Shown here: piece after piece, positions 26,984 to 34,381 of the stretch
How the letters are laid out: each line of letters begins with the position of its first letter
Position numbering within the stretch: the stretch's first letter is position 1
Assembly: GCF_900099975.1 (NCBI RefSeq)
Contig: NZ_FNEI01000010.1
Coordinates: 1-64,000, forward strand
Length of the DNA: 64,000 nucleotides
DNA from: Arthrobacter cupressi
GTDB taxonomy: Bacteria > Actinomycetota > Actinomycetes > Actinomycetales > Micrococcaceae
Reading direction: 5' to 3'
The notes under the pieces: model-generated
Told to the model about the DNA's origin: nothing
Databases searched by the model: none
Seen by the model: the letters and a program-made list of their open reading frames with translations, nothing else
Position numbers and translations under genes: made by a program

Positions 26984-27871
26984 CTACCTGGTCGCGTAGA
27001 ACGCCACAGCCGAAGACGCCGCGACATTCAGCGAATCAACGCCGTTCATCATCGGAATTGTCACCCGCGCGTCGAGCGCCTGATCGGTCTCAGGTCGCAA
27101 TCCCTCGCCCTCGGTGCCGAAGACCAGCGCGAGGTTCTGATGGTCCTGGGCGACCAGCTCATCAAGCGTGATGGCACCTTCGCCGAGCGACATGCCGGCC
27201 ACGAAGTAGCCTGCTTCCTTGAGGACCTCGAGGTCTCCAGGCCATGATTCGATCCTGGTCCACGGCACCTGGAACACAGTGCCCATCGACACCCGGATGG
27301 AGCGCCGGTAGAGCGGGTCGGCACACTGGGGCGAGACCAGGACAGTGTCGACACCGATGGCTGCGGCGCTGCGGAAAATCGCACCTACATTTGTGTGATC
27401 GGTAAGGTTCTCAAGGACCGCGATTCTCGATCGTCCCCGTAGTTCAGCGGTTTCCTGCCCTCGTCTTTTGGAACCACTCACATTCGTGTGGTCCGCGTCC
27501 AGCACGGCCACGCGCCTGGAATCGGCCAGCAGCGTTTCCAGCGGAACCGGCGCGGGCCGGTGCATGGCTGCCATGGCCCCGCGGTGCAGGTGGAAGCCGG
27601 TGATTTCTTCCAGCAGATTTGCCTGCCCAATGTAGACCGGGACGTCCGGGAACTGCCGGAAGATGTCGTCGAGGTCTTCAAGCCACTTCTCCGCGAGGAA
27701 GAATGAACGCGGTTGGTGGCCCGCGGCCAGGGCCCGGCGCAGCACGCGGGAGGATTCGGCGATGTACATGCCTTCCTCCGGTTCGCGGAGTTTGCGCAGG
27801 TGCACGTCGGTGAGCTGGGTGTAGTCGGACACCCGCGGGTCGTCCGCGGATTCAAGGTAATGGAAGGTCAC
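26984..27871 (-). CDS. TrmH/SpoU-family RNA methyltransferase, apparently chimeric
   Basis: A 295-residue SAM-dependent 2'-O-methyltransferase of the SpoU/TrmH knot family. The N-terminal substrate-binding domain covers about 1-125. The knot domain has the catalytic motif DHTNVGAIFRSAA near 165, FGTEGEGL near 250 and the C-terminal IPMMNGVDSLNVAA. It is about 30 residues longer than usual because the motif-1 region occurs twice: VAVLDADHTNV (DNA 27480-27512) and IAVLENLTDHTNV (27381-27422), joined by an 18-residue linker SGSKRRGQETAELRGRSR. The two copies differ in sequence, so this is not a simple duplication. It is likely still functional because the complete second motif is intact. It is co-transcribed with the TSUP gene 24 bp upstream. 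Confidence 0.85.
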   Translation of the reverse strand: MTFHYLESADDPRVSDYTQLTDVHLRKLREPEEGMYIAESSRVLRRALAAGHQPRSFFLAEKWLEDLDDIFRQFPDVPVYIGQANLLEEITGFHLHRGAMAAMHRPAPVPLETLLADSRRVAVLDADHTNVSGSKRRGQETAELRGRSRIAVLENLTDHTNVGAIFRSAAAIGVDTVLVSPQCADPLYRRSIRVSMGTVFQVPWTRIESWPGDLEVLKEAGYFVAGMSLGEGAITLDELVAQDHQNLALVFGTEGEGLRPETDQALDARVTIPMMNGVDSLNVAASSAVAFYATR

Positions 27872-27895
27872 CGGCCAGGGTCTTTCAGCAGGAGG

Positions 27896-28681
27896 CTATT
27901 TCAGCAGGTTGGCGACCATGAAGCCGAGCGCCACCAGGCCGAGGATGAAGATGACTCCGCGCAGCACCGTCGGTGGCAGCCGGCGGCCCACTTTGGAACC
28001 CACCAGGCCGCCGATGGTCGAGCTGACGGCAATCAGGGCCACGACAATCCAGTTGATCCGGTCAAAGGCGAACAGCATGTAAGACACGGCGGCCACCATG
28101 TTCACGCCCAACACCAGGAAGTTCTTCATGGCGTTGGCGTTCTGGATGGTGCCGGTCATGAACACGCCGAGGATGCCCACCAGCAGGATGCCCTGGGCCG
28201 CCACGAAGTACCCGCCGTAGACGCCTGCCAAGTACACGAGCACCACCAGCAGCACGCCATGGTTCTTGTCCTTGATGGCGTGCTCGGGGTTTTCCTCGCG
28301 GCGCCGCACCCAGGCCTGCAGCCGGGGTTGGAAAATCACCATGAGCAGCGCCAGCACCAGCAGCACAGGTGCGACGTAATGGAAGACCTTCTCCGGCAGG
28401 TGCAGCAGCAGCCAAGCGCCGGTGATACCGCCGAGCAGGGAGGCCGGGAGCAGTTGAAGCAGCTGCCGTCCGCGGCCGGCGAGTTCGCGCCGGTAGCCCC
28501 ATGCGCCGGCCGCGGCACCGGCCACGAGGCCCATGGCGTTGCTCATCGAGGCCACCACGGGGGTGATGCCGAGGGCGATGAGCACCGGGAAGGTCACGAG
28601 CGTGCCGGAACCGACCACTGCGTTGATGGTGCCGGCCCACAGACCGGCGATAAAGGTAATGAGGCCGCTGAGAAGTTCCAC
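27896..28681 (-). CDS. sulfite exporter TauE/SafE (TSUP) family permease
   Basis: A 261-residue membrane protein of the TSUP family with about eight helices. Signature segments are GLWAGTINAVVGSGTLVTFP near the N-terminus and GVYGGYFVAAQGILLVGILG near 150, the two repeats of the family. It probably moves sulfite, sulfoacetate or a related anion across the membrane. The start is a GTG at 28681; no clear ribosome site is visible. It is first of a two-gene unit with trmH. Its nearness to a rhodanese regulator is suggestive of sulfur handling, but they are on opposite sides of the trmH rearrangement. Confidence 0.88.
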   Translation of the reverse strand: MELLSGLITFIAGLWAGTINAVVGSGTLVTFPVLIALGITPVVASMSNAMGLVAGAAAGAWGYRRELAGRGRQLLQLLPASLLGGITGAWLLLHLPEKVFHYVAPVLLVLALLMVIFQPRLQAWVRRREENPEHAIKDKNHGVLLVVLVYLAGVYGGYFVAAQGILLVGILGVFMTGTIQNANAMKNFLVLGVNMVAAVSYMLFAFDRINWIVVALIAVSSTIGGLVGSKVGRRLPPTVLRGVIFILGLVALGFMVANLLK

Positions 28682-28731
28682 TATTTCGGTATCCGCTTAT
28701 TTCTATGTCCGCTGTGCAGGAGGCTGCCGGG

Positions 28732-29517
28732 TCAGCGGCGCGCGGTGGCCGTATAGCGCCCCGCGTTCTCGGTGACATCCAGGTCCACGCCGAAGGTGGT
28801 GCTGAGGTGTTCCGCGGTGAGGACTTCCTCGATAGGCCCTGCGGCGACCACACCGCCGTCGCGCAGCAGCATGGCGTGGGTAAAGCCCGGCGGGACCTCC
28901 TCAAGGTGGTGGGTGACCAGGACCATCACGGGGGCATCCTCGTCGCCGGCAAGTTCGGCGAGCCGATGCACCAGTTCCTCGCGTCCACCGAGGTCCAGGC
29001 CGGCGCCCGGCTCGTCCAGGAGCAGGAGCTCGGGATCGGTCATGAGGGCGCGGGCGATTTGCACGCGCTTGCGCTCCCCCTCGGACAGGGAGGCGAAGGT
29101 GCGGTTCAGGAGCGGGCCCATGCCCCAGTCGTTGAGCAGGGCGAAGGCGCGGCGTTCGTCGTCGCGCTCGTAGCCTTCCTGCCAGCGGCCGGTCACACCG
29201 TACGCGGCGGTGACCACGACGTTCAGGACATTCTCGTGTTCGGGAATGTGGCTGGCCAGGGCAGCGGAGGAGAAGCCGATGCGCGGGCGCAGCTCGAAGA
29301 CATCCACCCGGCCGAGGGTTTCGTCGAGGATCCCGGCCGTTCCGCTGCTGGGGTGCAGGCGGGCGGCGGCGATCTGGAGGAGAGTGGTCTTGCCTGCGCC
29401 GTTGGGGCCGAGGACAACCCAGCGTTCGCCGTCGTTGACCTGCCAGTCCACCTTGTCCAGCAGTGTCTTGGAACCCCGGACGACGCTGACAGAAGTCAGT
29501 TCAAGAACATCACTCAT
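28732..29517 (-). CDS. ABC transporter ATP-binding protein (stand-alone)
   Basis: A 261-residue ABC ATPase. Walker A is GPNGAGKTTLL near 40, the signature is LSEGERKRVQIARAL near 145, and Walker B is ELLLLDEPGAGLDLGG, followed by the H-loop THHLEEV. The signature reads LSEGE rather than LSGGQ. No permease or binding protein lies nearby, as is common for this YlmA/ModF-like single ATPase type in actinobacteria. The start taken is the ATG at 29517. TAGTGT at 29526-29531 lies 8 nt before it, so the message may be leaderless; a longer frame to 29631 overlaps the serB promoter and has no family similarity. Confidence 0.85.
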   Translation of the reverse strand: MSDVLELTSVSVVRGSKTLLDKVDWQVNDGERWVVLGPNGAGKTTLLQIAAARLHPSSGTAGILDETLGRVDVFELRPRIGFSSAALASHIPEHENVLNVVVTAAYGVTGRWQEGYERDDERRAFALLNDWGMGPLLNRTFASLSEGERKRVQIARALMTDPELLLLDEPGAGLDLGGREELVHRLAELAGDEDAPVMVLVTHHLEEVPPGFTHAMLLRDGGVVAAGPIEEVLTAEHLSTTFGVDLDVTENAGRYTATARR

Positions 29518-29616
29518 AGGAATAGACACTAGGACAAAATCCGGGCCGATTGATAACCGGCCGGCAGTCATACGACGGGACGTCATACGGAATTCGGGGT
29601 GCCCTGCCGCGCTGGC

Positions 29617-29622
29617 TAAGAT
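29617..29622 (+). promoter_or_regulatory. -10 element of serB, leaderless type
   Basis: TAAGAT stands exactly 7 nt before the serB ATG at 29630 and no Shine-Dalgarno sequence intervenes. Confidence 0.65.
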
Positions 29623-29629
29623 TGCAGCC

Positions 29630-30523
29630 ATGAGTTCGAACGTGACCGCCGTCAGCTATGGCGTGAATCTGTCCCCCGTGGAGCTGGAAAACCTGCGGAA
29701 GGTGCTGTCCTCCGCCGGCGCTTCCCTGACCTCCGAGGCCCGCTCCGGGGACGACCGCTTCAGCGTGTACACGGTGGGCCTCGCGGTGGAGAACGGCCTC
29801 TCCGATGACCTGACGCCACTGCGCCGCCTGCTGGCCGACGCCGCGGGCGCCGGCATGGACACGGCCCTTGTTCCGGAAAGCCTGCGCCAGGCGCCCCGCA
29901 AACTGCTGATCATGGACGTCGATTCCACGCTCATCCAGCAGGAAGTCATCGAGCTCCTGGCCGCGTACGCGGGCAAGCGCGAGGAAGTCGCGGCCGTCAC
30001 CGAGGCGGCCATGCGCGGTGAACTGGACTTCGCCCAGAGCCTGCATGCCCGGGTGGCCGTGCTCGCCGGGCTGCCGGCCGACGTCGTCGATTCCGTCCGC
30101 GCGGAGGTGCGCCTCAGCGAGGGGGCGGCGGAGCTCGTGGCGGCGTTCAAGGCCGCGGGCCATGCGGTGGCCGTGGTTTCCGGCGGCTTCAACCAGATCC
30201 TGCGCCCGATCGCCGAGGAGCTGGGTCTGGACTACTGGATTGCGAACGAGCTGGAAATCGTGGACGGCGCGCTGACCGGCCGGGTGCTCGGCGAGGTGAT
30301 CGACCGCGCGGCCAAGGAGAAGTACCTGCGCCAGTGGTCGGCCGCCGAGGGCATCGGCCTGGAACACACCATCGCCGTGGGGGACGGCGCCAACGACCTG
30401 GACATGCTCGGCGCCGCGGGGATTGGCGTCGCGTTCAACGCCAAGCCGGCGGTCCGCGCCGTGGCCGACGCCGCCATCAACATGCCCTACCTGGACGCGG
30501 TCCGGCACATCGCCGGCGTCTGA
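29630..30523 (+). CDS. serB: phosphoserine phosphatase SerB
   Basis: A 297-residue HAD-family phosphatase that releases serine from O-phosphoserine, the last step of serine synthesis. An N-terminal ACT-like extension (1-90) precedes the HAD core: motif I LLIMDVDSTLIQQE (nucleophile Asp and acid Asp two later) near 98, motif II VVSGGF near 185, the conserved Lys in AAKEKYLRQW and motif III VGDGANDLDML near 250. The start is the ATG at 29630, supported by the perfectly spaced -10 and by homologs. It ends in a strong terminator. Confidence 0.93.
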   Translation: MSSNVTAVSYGVNLSPVELENLRKVLSSAGASLTSEARSGDDRFSVYTVGLAVENGLSDDLTPLRRLLADAAGAGMDTALVPESLRQAPRKLLIMDVDSTLIQQEVIELLAAYAGKREEVAAVTEAAMRGELDFAQSLHARVAVLAGLPADVVDSVRAEVRLSEGAAELVAAFKAAGHAVAVVSGGFNQILRPIAEELGLDYWIANELEIVDGALTGRVLGEVIDRAAKEKYLRQWSAAEGIGLEHTIAVGDGANDLDMLGAAGIGVAFNAKPAVRAVADAAINMPYLDAVRHIAGV

Positions 30524-30544
30524 GCCTGGTTTCCCGAGCACGGC

Positions 30545-30594
30545 AGAAGGCCGCGGCCACTCCCCTGCGGGAGGGACCGCGGCCTTCTCTTTGT
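30545..30594. terminator. terminator between serB and the DUF305 gene
   Basis: AGAAGGCCGCGG (30545-30556) pairs with CCGCGGCCTTCT (30577-30588). Inner TCCC/GGGA pairing and CTTTGT follow on the plus strand. It sits between convergent genes and may serve both. Confidence 0.85.
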
Positions 30595-30603
30595 GAAGGG
30601 CCC

Positions 30604-31251
30604 TCAGCCAAGGGTGGCGAGCATGTCCTGCATTTCCTTGATCTCGGCCTGCTGGGCGGTAATGATCTGCTTGGCCAGCGCCACCGCGGCGCTGTCCTTG
30701 CCGTTCGCCACTTCGTCCTCGGCCATGCTGACCGCGCCTTCGTGATGGGCGATCATCTGAGTGAGGAACATCCTTGCCGCTTCCCTGCCCTGTGCAGCGT
30801 CCAGCTTGGCCAGTTCCTCTTCGCTGAGCATGCCCTCCATGGAGTGGCCGGTGTGTCCGCTGGGCATTTCCACAGGCTCGTTCCAGGACGTGAGCCATGC
30901 TGTCATGCTGGTGATCTCCGGACCTTGGGCATCCTTGATCCGCTGTGCCAGCGCGGTGACGGACTGCGGGATGCCCTTCTTGGCGAGCATGCTTTCGCTC
31001 ATGGTGAGGGCCTGCTGGTGATGAACGATCATGGCCTGCGCGAAGCCGGTGTCCGCTGCGTTGTGCCCGGCGGCAGGCGACTGTCCCTGCTGGTGCGTAC
31101 CGGCGTCGTGCCCGCTGCCCGTCGGGGTGCTGCCTCCCGTGCCGCCCGCGCAGGCGGTGAGGGTGAGTCCGGCGGCAAAAAGCACGGCCGCGGCTGCGGT
31201 GCGGGGTTTGGTGAATGCATTCCGGAAAGTGGTGATTGCGGGATTTGTCAT
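30604..31251 (-). CDS. DUF305 lipoprotein, putative copper-associated
   Basis: A 215-residue exported lipoprotein. The signal peptide ends in the lipobox LTAC near residue 34, so the mature protein is anchored outside the membrane. Two copies of the ferritin-like DUF305 helix pair follow: FAQAMIVHHQQALTMSE near 70 and FLTQMIAHHEGAVSMAE near 155, each with a His-His doublet and a Met. Such His/Met-rich helices suggest metal binding, and DUF305 genes often sit in copper resistance loci. It is the second gene after the DUF6153-like gene (75-bp gap), downstream of a CsoR-type palindrome. The copper link is inference. Confidence 0.85.
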   Translation of the reverse strand: MTNPAITTFRNAFTKPRTAAAAVLFAAGLTLTACAGGTGGSTPTGSGHDAGTHQQGQSPAAGHNAADTGFAQAMIVHHQQALTMSESMLAKKGIPQSVTALAQRIKDAQGPEITSMTAWLTSWNEPVEMPSGHTGHSMEGMLSEEELAKLDAAQGREAARMFLTQMIAHHEGAVSMAEDEVANGKDSAAVALAKQIITAQQAEIKEMQDMLATLG

Positions 31252-31326
31252 TACGGTGATCCTTGTCTGCTGAGGTACAGGTCGGTGCTGTTGGCGGCTA
31301 CCCGCGGGCGGCCGCGACGGAGCCGC

Positions 31327-31710
31327 TCAGCACCGGCTGATGCACAACTCATGCAGGGAAGGGCTGCGGGCATGCCCGGCCACGTTTCCGACTGCCCGCA
31401 CGTGCATGACCGGCGGGGCTGCCGGAAGCACCAACGATGACCCGGCCGGAGCGTCCAGCGTCATAGTGCCGGGCAACGGCACGCAGGACGGATGTGTCTC
31501 CGGGGCCCCCGAACACGGGGTCCCGCAGCCGCAACCGGCGGCGTCCGGGGACTCCACAACGTCGCCCCGATGCACGTCCAGGGAGTCGGCACTCACGGCG
31601 TGGGCTGCGTGCCCGGCGGCATGGCCGCTGAACGCATGCATGCCCAGGAACCCGGTGAGCACCGAGGCCACGGCAAGCAGGAGCGCCAGCCTGGCTGCCA
31701 GTGCCCGCAT
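31327..31710 (-). CDS. small Cys/His-rich membrane-anchored protein, DUF6153-like
   Basis: A 127-residue protein with one hydrophobic N-terminal segment (LAARLALLLAVASVLTGFLG) that is a signal peptide or anchor. It is followed by a His-rich stretch (HAFSGHAAGHAAHAV) and a Cys-rich stretch (GCGCGTPCSGAPETHPSC), then a hydrophobic tail ending in LCISRC. The layout is that of the DUF6153 actinobacterial family, a guess from pattern. The Cys and His residues could bind copper or other soft metals outside the cell. The start is the ATG at 31710 with GGAGGAGG seven bases upstream. A CsoR-type palindrome lies 37 bp further up. It heads an operon with the DUF305 gene. Confidence 0.7.
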   Translation of the reverse strand: MRALAARLALLLAVASVLTGFLGMHAFSGHAAGHAAHAVSADSLDVHRGDVVESPDAAGCGCGTPCSGAPETHPSCVPLPGTMTLDAPAGSSLVLPAAPPVMHVRAVGNVAGHARSPSLHELCISRC

Positions 31711-31746
31711 GCATGCCTCCTCCTGTGGTTCCAAACACCCTTTACG

Positions 31747-31763
31747 ATACCCCCAGGGGGTAT
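31747..31763. promoter_or_regulatory. CsoR/RicR-type copper operator
   Basis: ATACCCCCAGGGGGTAT is a perfect 17-bp palindrome about one base. G/C tracts flanked by TA are the hallmark of sites bound by CsoR-family copper repressors. It lies upstream of the DUF6153-like and DUF305 genes on the minus strand. No csoR gene is in the window. Confidence 0.75.
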
Positions 31764-31774
31764 GAAGCGCAATG

Positions 31775-31814
31775 AAAGGAGCCCCGGGCGGCACTGGCCA
31801 TCCGGGGCTCCTTT
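31775..31814 (-). terminator. terminator of the SDR gene at 31833-32582
   Basis: AAAGGAGCCCCGG (31775-31787) pairs with CCGGGGCTCCTTT (31802-31814) in a perfect 13-bp stem. T-rich sequence flanks both sides. Confidence 0.85.
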
Positions 31815-31832
31815 CGCGGGATGAGGGGAACG

Positions 31833-32582
31833 CTAGGCGCCCTTGCCGAAGTAGTCGGCGCCGCCAACGTACTCCGTGTGGCCGCTTTCGACGTCGGCGG
31901 TCACCATCTTCGCGACCTCGGCCGCGAATTCCTCGACGGAGTACAGCTTGCCGGCTTCGGCGCGGCGGGCCTCGATGGCGCCCGGGTTGGAGCGGTCGAG
32001 GAGGGTCGCGGTGACGGTGCCTTCGATCATGTCGCCGGACACAACCACGAGGGTGATGCCCTTCTCCGCAAGGTTCGGCAGCAGTTCCCGCAGCGCCAGC
32101 TCACCGGCGCGCTTGCTGCGTGCCACCGGCTCGTACTCGGGCATGGTGGGGACGGTGTCGATGAAGTGCGCCTGGTGGCTGGTCACGAACACCACGCGGG
32201 AGCCCTCCGCCATCAGCGGAATGGCCGCGTTCAGCATGTTCAGCTGGGCGTCGCGGTTGAGCTTGAGCGCGTAATCCTCGCCCATGCCCGACTCCATGCC
32301 ACCAGAGGCGTTCAGCACCAGGACGTCGAGGGAGCCGAACTCTTCCATCGCCGCGCTGGCCAGTGCGTGCACGCCCTCCACCGAGGTCAGGTCGGCGCCC
32401 ACGGCCACGGCGCGGCCGCCGGCCTCCTGGATCCCGGCGACGACCTTGTTGGCCCGCGGGGCCTTCTGGCGGTAGTTGACCACGACGGCGGCACCCTCGC
32501 CGGCGAGGATCTTGGCAACTTCAGCGCCGATGCCCCGCGAGGATCCTGTGACGATTGCGGTCTTGTTGTCGAGCGTTCCCAT
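31833..32582 (-). CDS. SDR-family oxidoreductase with altered catalytic motif
   Basis: A 249-residue short-chain dehydrogenase. The cofactor motif TGSSRGIG (12-19) followed by an Arg-containing YRQK loop suggests NADPH. LNASGG stands at the usual NAG position. The segment aligned with YxxxK reads VARSK (in PEYEPVARSKRAG), so Lys is present but Tyr is displaced three residues upstream. This wording is known to me as family-conserved rather than a random mutation. The reaction is unknown. It lies 142 bp downstream of fabG on the same strand. Confidence 0.82.
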   Translation of the reverse strand: MGTLDNKTAIVTGSSRGIGAEVAKILAGEGAAVVVNYRQKAPRANKVVAGIQEAGGRAVAVGADLTSVEGVHALASAAMEEFGSLDVLVLNASGGMESGMGEDYALKLNRDAQLNMLNAAIPLMAEGSRVVFVTSHQAHFIDTVPTMPEYEPVARSKRAGELALRELLPNLAEKGITLVVVSGDMIEGTVTATLLDRSNPGAIEARRAEAGKLYSVEEFAAEVAKMVTADVESGHTEYVGGADYFGKGA

Positions 32583-32724
32583 TCGGGCTCCTTTTGTTCA
32601 TGACGTCCAAAACAGTGTGGGTCCGGTATCCATCATGCCAGCGCAGGGCCGTTTTCCCTTTGTGGGTATTCCACAGAAAGAGGCGGCGCTCAGGCGGCAG
32701 GACCGGCAGCGCAAAGGTGGGCTC

Positions 32725-33447
32725 CTAGTGGCCCATGCCCAGGCCGCCGTCCACCGGGATGACGGCGCCGGAGATGTACGCGGCTTCGTCGCTGGCGATC
32801 CAGCGCACCACGTTGGCGACCTCGGTGGCCTCGGCGAAGCGGCCGGCCGGGATGCTCGCCAGGTAGCCCTTCTGGGTGTCCTCGGGAAGCTCGGCCGTCA
32901 TGTCCGTGTTGATGAAGCCCGGCGCCACGACGTTCGCGGTGATGCCGCGGCTGCCGAGTTCGCGGGTCAGGGAGCGGGCGATGCCCACCAGGCCGGCCTT
33001 GGAGGCCGAGTAGTTGATCTGGCCGGGGGCGCCGTACAGGCCGGACACGGAGGAGATGAGCACCACGCGGCCCTTGCGCAGGCGGATCATGCCCTTGGAG
33101 GCGCGCTTGATCACGCGGAACGCGCCGGTGAGGTTGGTGTCCAGCACGGAGGTGAAGTCGTCTTCGCTCATCCGGAGCAGCAGGGTGTCCTTGGTGATGC
33201 CGGCATTGGCGACGAGCACCTCCACCGGGCCGTGAGCGGCTTCGACTTCCTTGAACGCGGCGTCGAGGGAAGCTTCGTCCGTCACGTCGGCACGGACGCC
33301 GAGGATGCCTTCGGGAAGCGGGGACTCGCTGCGGTATGTCACGGCGACCTTGTCACCGTTGGCAAGGAAAGCCTCGGCGATGGCCAGGCCGATTCCGCGG
33401 TTGCCACCGGTGATGAGTACGCTCCGGCCGTTTGCTGTTTCAGACAT
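32725..33447 (-). CDS. fabG: 3-oxoacyl-ACP reductase FabG (MabA-like)
   Basis: A 240-residue short-chain dehydrogenase of the FabG/MabA kind, which reduces 3-oxoacyl-ACP with NADPH in fatty-acid synthesis. It shows TGGNRGIG near 13, NAGIT near 85, SSVSG and the catalytic NYSASKAG (Tyr and Lys intact), then PGFINTDMT. The start is the ATG at 33447; the frame continues upstream but without family similarity. TAAGAT on the minus strand at 33515-33520 is a candidate -10. No inhA or fabI follows, unlike mycobacterial mabA-inhA. Confidence 0.9.
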   Translation of the reverse strand: MSETANGRSVLITGGNRGIGLAIAEAFLANGDKVAVTYRSESPLPEGILGVRADVTDEASLDAAFKEVEAAHGPVEVLVANAGITKDTLLLRMSEDDFTSVLDTNLTGAFRVIKRASKGMIRLRKGRVVLISSVSGLYGAPGQINYSASKAGLVGIARSLTRELGSRGITANVVAPGFINTDMTAELPEDTQKGYLASIPAGRFAEATEVANVVRWIASDEAAYISGAVIPVDGGLGMGH

Positions 33448-33638
33448 GCTCTGTGCTCCGTGATCCCGCGGCAGGAAGATGCCGCACTGTGAAGAAGGAT
33501 GTTTTCCCCGATCGATCTTAGCCGCGGGCCCGCGCCCCCGCGGAAAGGCATACCGGGCGGCGGCGGACGTGACGGCGCTGGGGCGGCTTGGCGCGGTTTG
33601 GGCGCCCCGTGCCATGGTGAGAGAATTGAAGGGAGCAT

Positions 33639-34127
33639 TTGGAGCGTGGTGAACAAGCTGTGACAAGACATGACCGCCCCGTGGACCGGGGGGCCGGAAG
33701 CCCGGCGCCGGAATCCGAGTCCCCGGAAGTGCACAGCATTACGGACGCCGCCGCGGCGCACTCGGAAGACATGCGCGAGCGGATGATCAAGTACGCCGTG
33801 GCCATGGGCATCCGTATGGTGTGCATCATCCTCATCTTCGTGGTGGACGGCTGGTTCAAGCTCGTCGCGGTGGCAGGCGCGGTCTTCCTGCCGTGGATTG
33901 CGGTGGTCATCGCCAATGGCAGTGACAAGGCAGAAATCCACAGCGATGCGCTGCTGGATTACGTCCCCGCGGCCGAAATCGAAAGTACGGACCGGATGCA
34001 GGAAAGCGGCACACAGTCCGCCACACAAGAGGAAGCGGAGTCCGAACAGCCGATGACCATCCTGGAAGGCGAAATCGTCGACGAGCCCGGCACGCCCGAG
34101 GACAACCGCGGGCAGGCCGCCTCGTGA
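33639..34127 (+). CDS. DUF3099 membrane protein
   Basis: A protein of about 162 residues with two adjacent membrane helices (about 50-75 and 77-95: MGIRMVCIILIFVVDGW, then FKLVAVAGAVFLPWIAVVIA) between a polar N-terminus containing SITDAAAAHSEDMRERMIKY and an acidic tail. This is the actinobacterial DUF3099 layout. The start is uncertain: TTG at 33639, behind AAGGGAG, or GTG at 33660. It overlaps the next gene by 4 bp (GTGA) and belongs to a run of small genes leading to SURF1. Function unknown. Confidence 0.8.
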   Translation: MERGEQAVTRHDRPVDRGAGSPAPESESPEVHSITDAAAAHSEDMRERMIKYAVAMGIRMVCIILIFVVDGWFKLVAVAGAVFLPWIAVVIANGSDKAEIHSDALLDYVPAAEIESTDRMQESGTQSATQEEAESEQPMTILEGEIVDEPGTPEDNRGQAAS

Positions 34128-34381
34128 ACCTCCTCTTCCCGGGTTCACCTGCCGCCGGCCCCGAAAACGCCCCCGCCATCTGTTCCCGCAAAGCCTGCCG
34201 CAGTGAGGCAAGCTGGCAGCTGCTGTGGAACAACCCCCGGATCCACACCCCGGAACGGCGCAAAGTGTGGCTCTCCTGCACCGAACACCGCGGCTGGCTT
34301 GAGGACTACCTGCAGACCCGCGGGCTCTGGAAGGAAACCGTCCCCTTCACCGGCGGCCCGGACCAGGACGGAAACCACTGA
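34124..34381 (+). CDS. conserved 85-residue Cys/His protein of unknown function
   Basis: An 85-residue soluble protein starting at a GTG that overlaps the DUF3099 stop. It contains AICSRKACRSEASWQLLWNN and, later, WLSCTEHRGWLEDYL. The Cys-x4-Cys and Cys-x2-His pairs could form a small zinc site. Similar actinobacterial proteins are known to me only as hypothetical, some misannotated as acetone carboxylase. It sits directly between DUF3099 and SURF1 with no intergenic space (its TGA abuts the SURF1 ATG), so a role linked to cytochrome oxidase assembly is possible but unproven. Confidence 0.75.
   Translation: MNLLFPGSPAAGPENAPAICSRKACRSEASWQLLWNNPRIHTPERRKVWLSCTEHRGWLEDYLQTRGLWKETVPFTGGPDQDGNH

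Noticed and set aside
27423..27479. Possible tRNA fragment or attachment site in the trmH linker (GTAGTTCAGCGG looks like a D-arm)
   Set aside because: No acceptor stem, anticodon arm or T-arm can be built around it, and no integrase gene is nearby.
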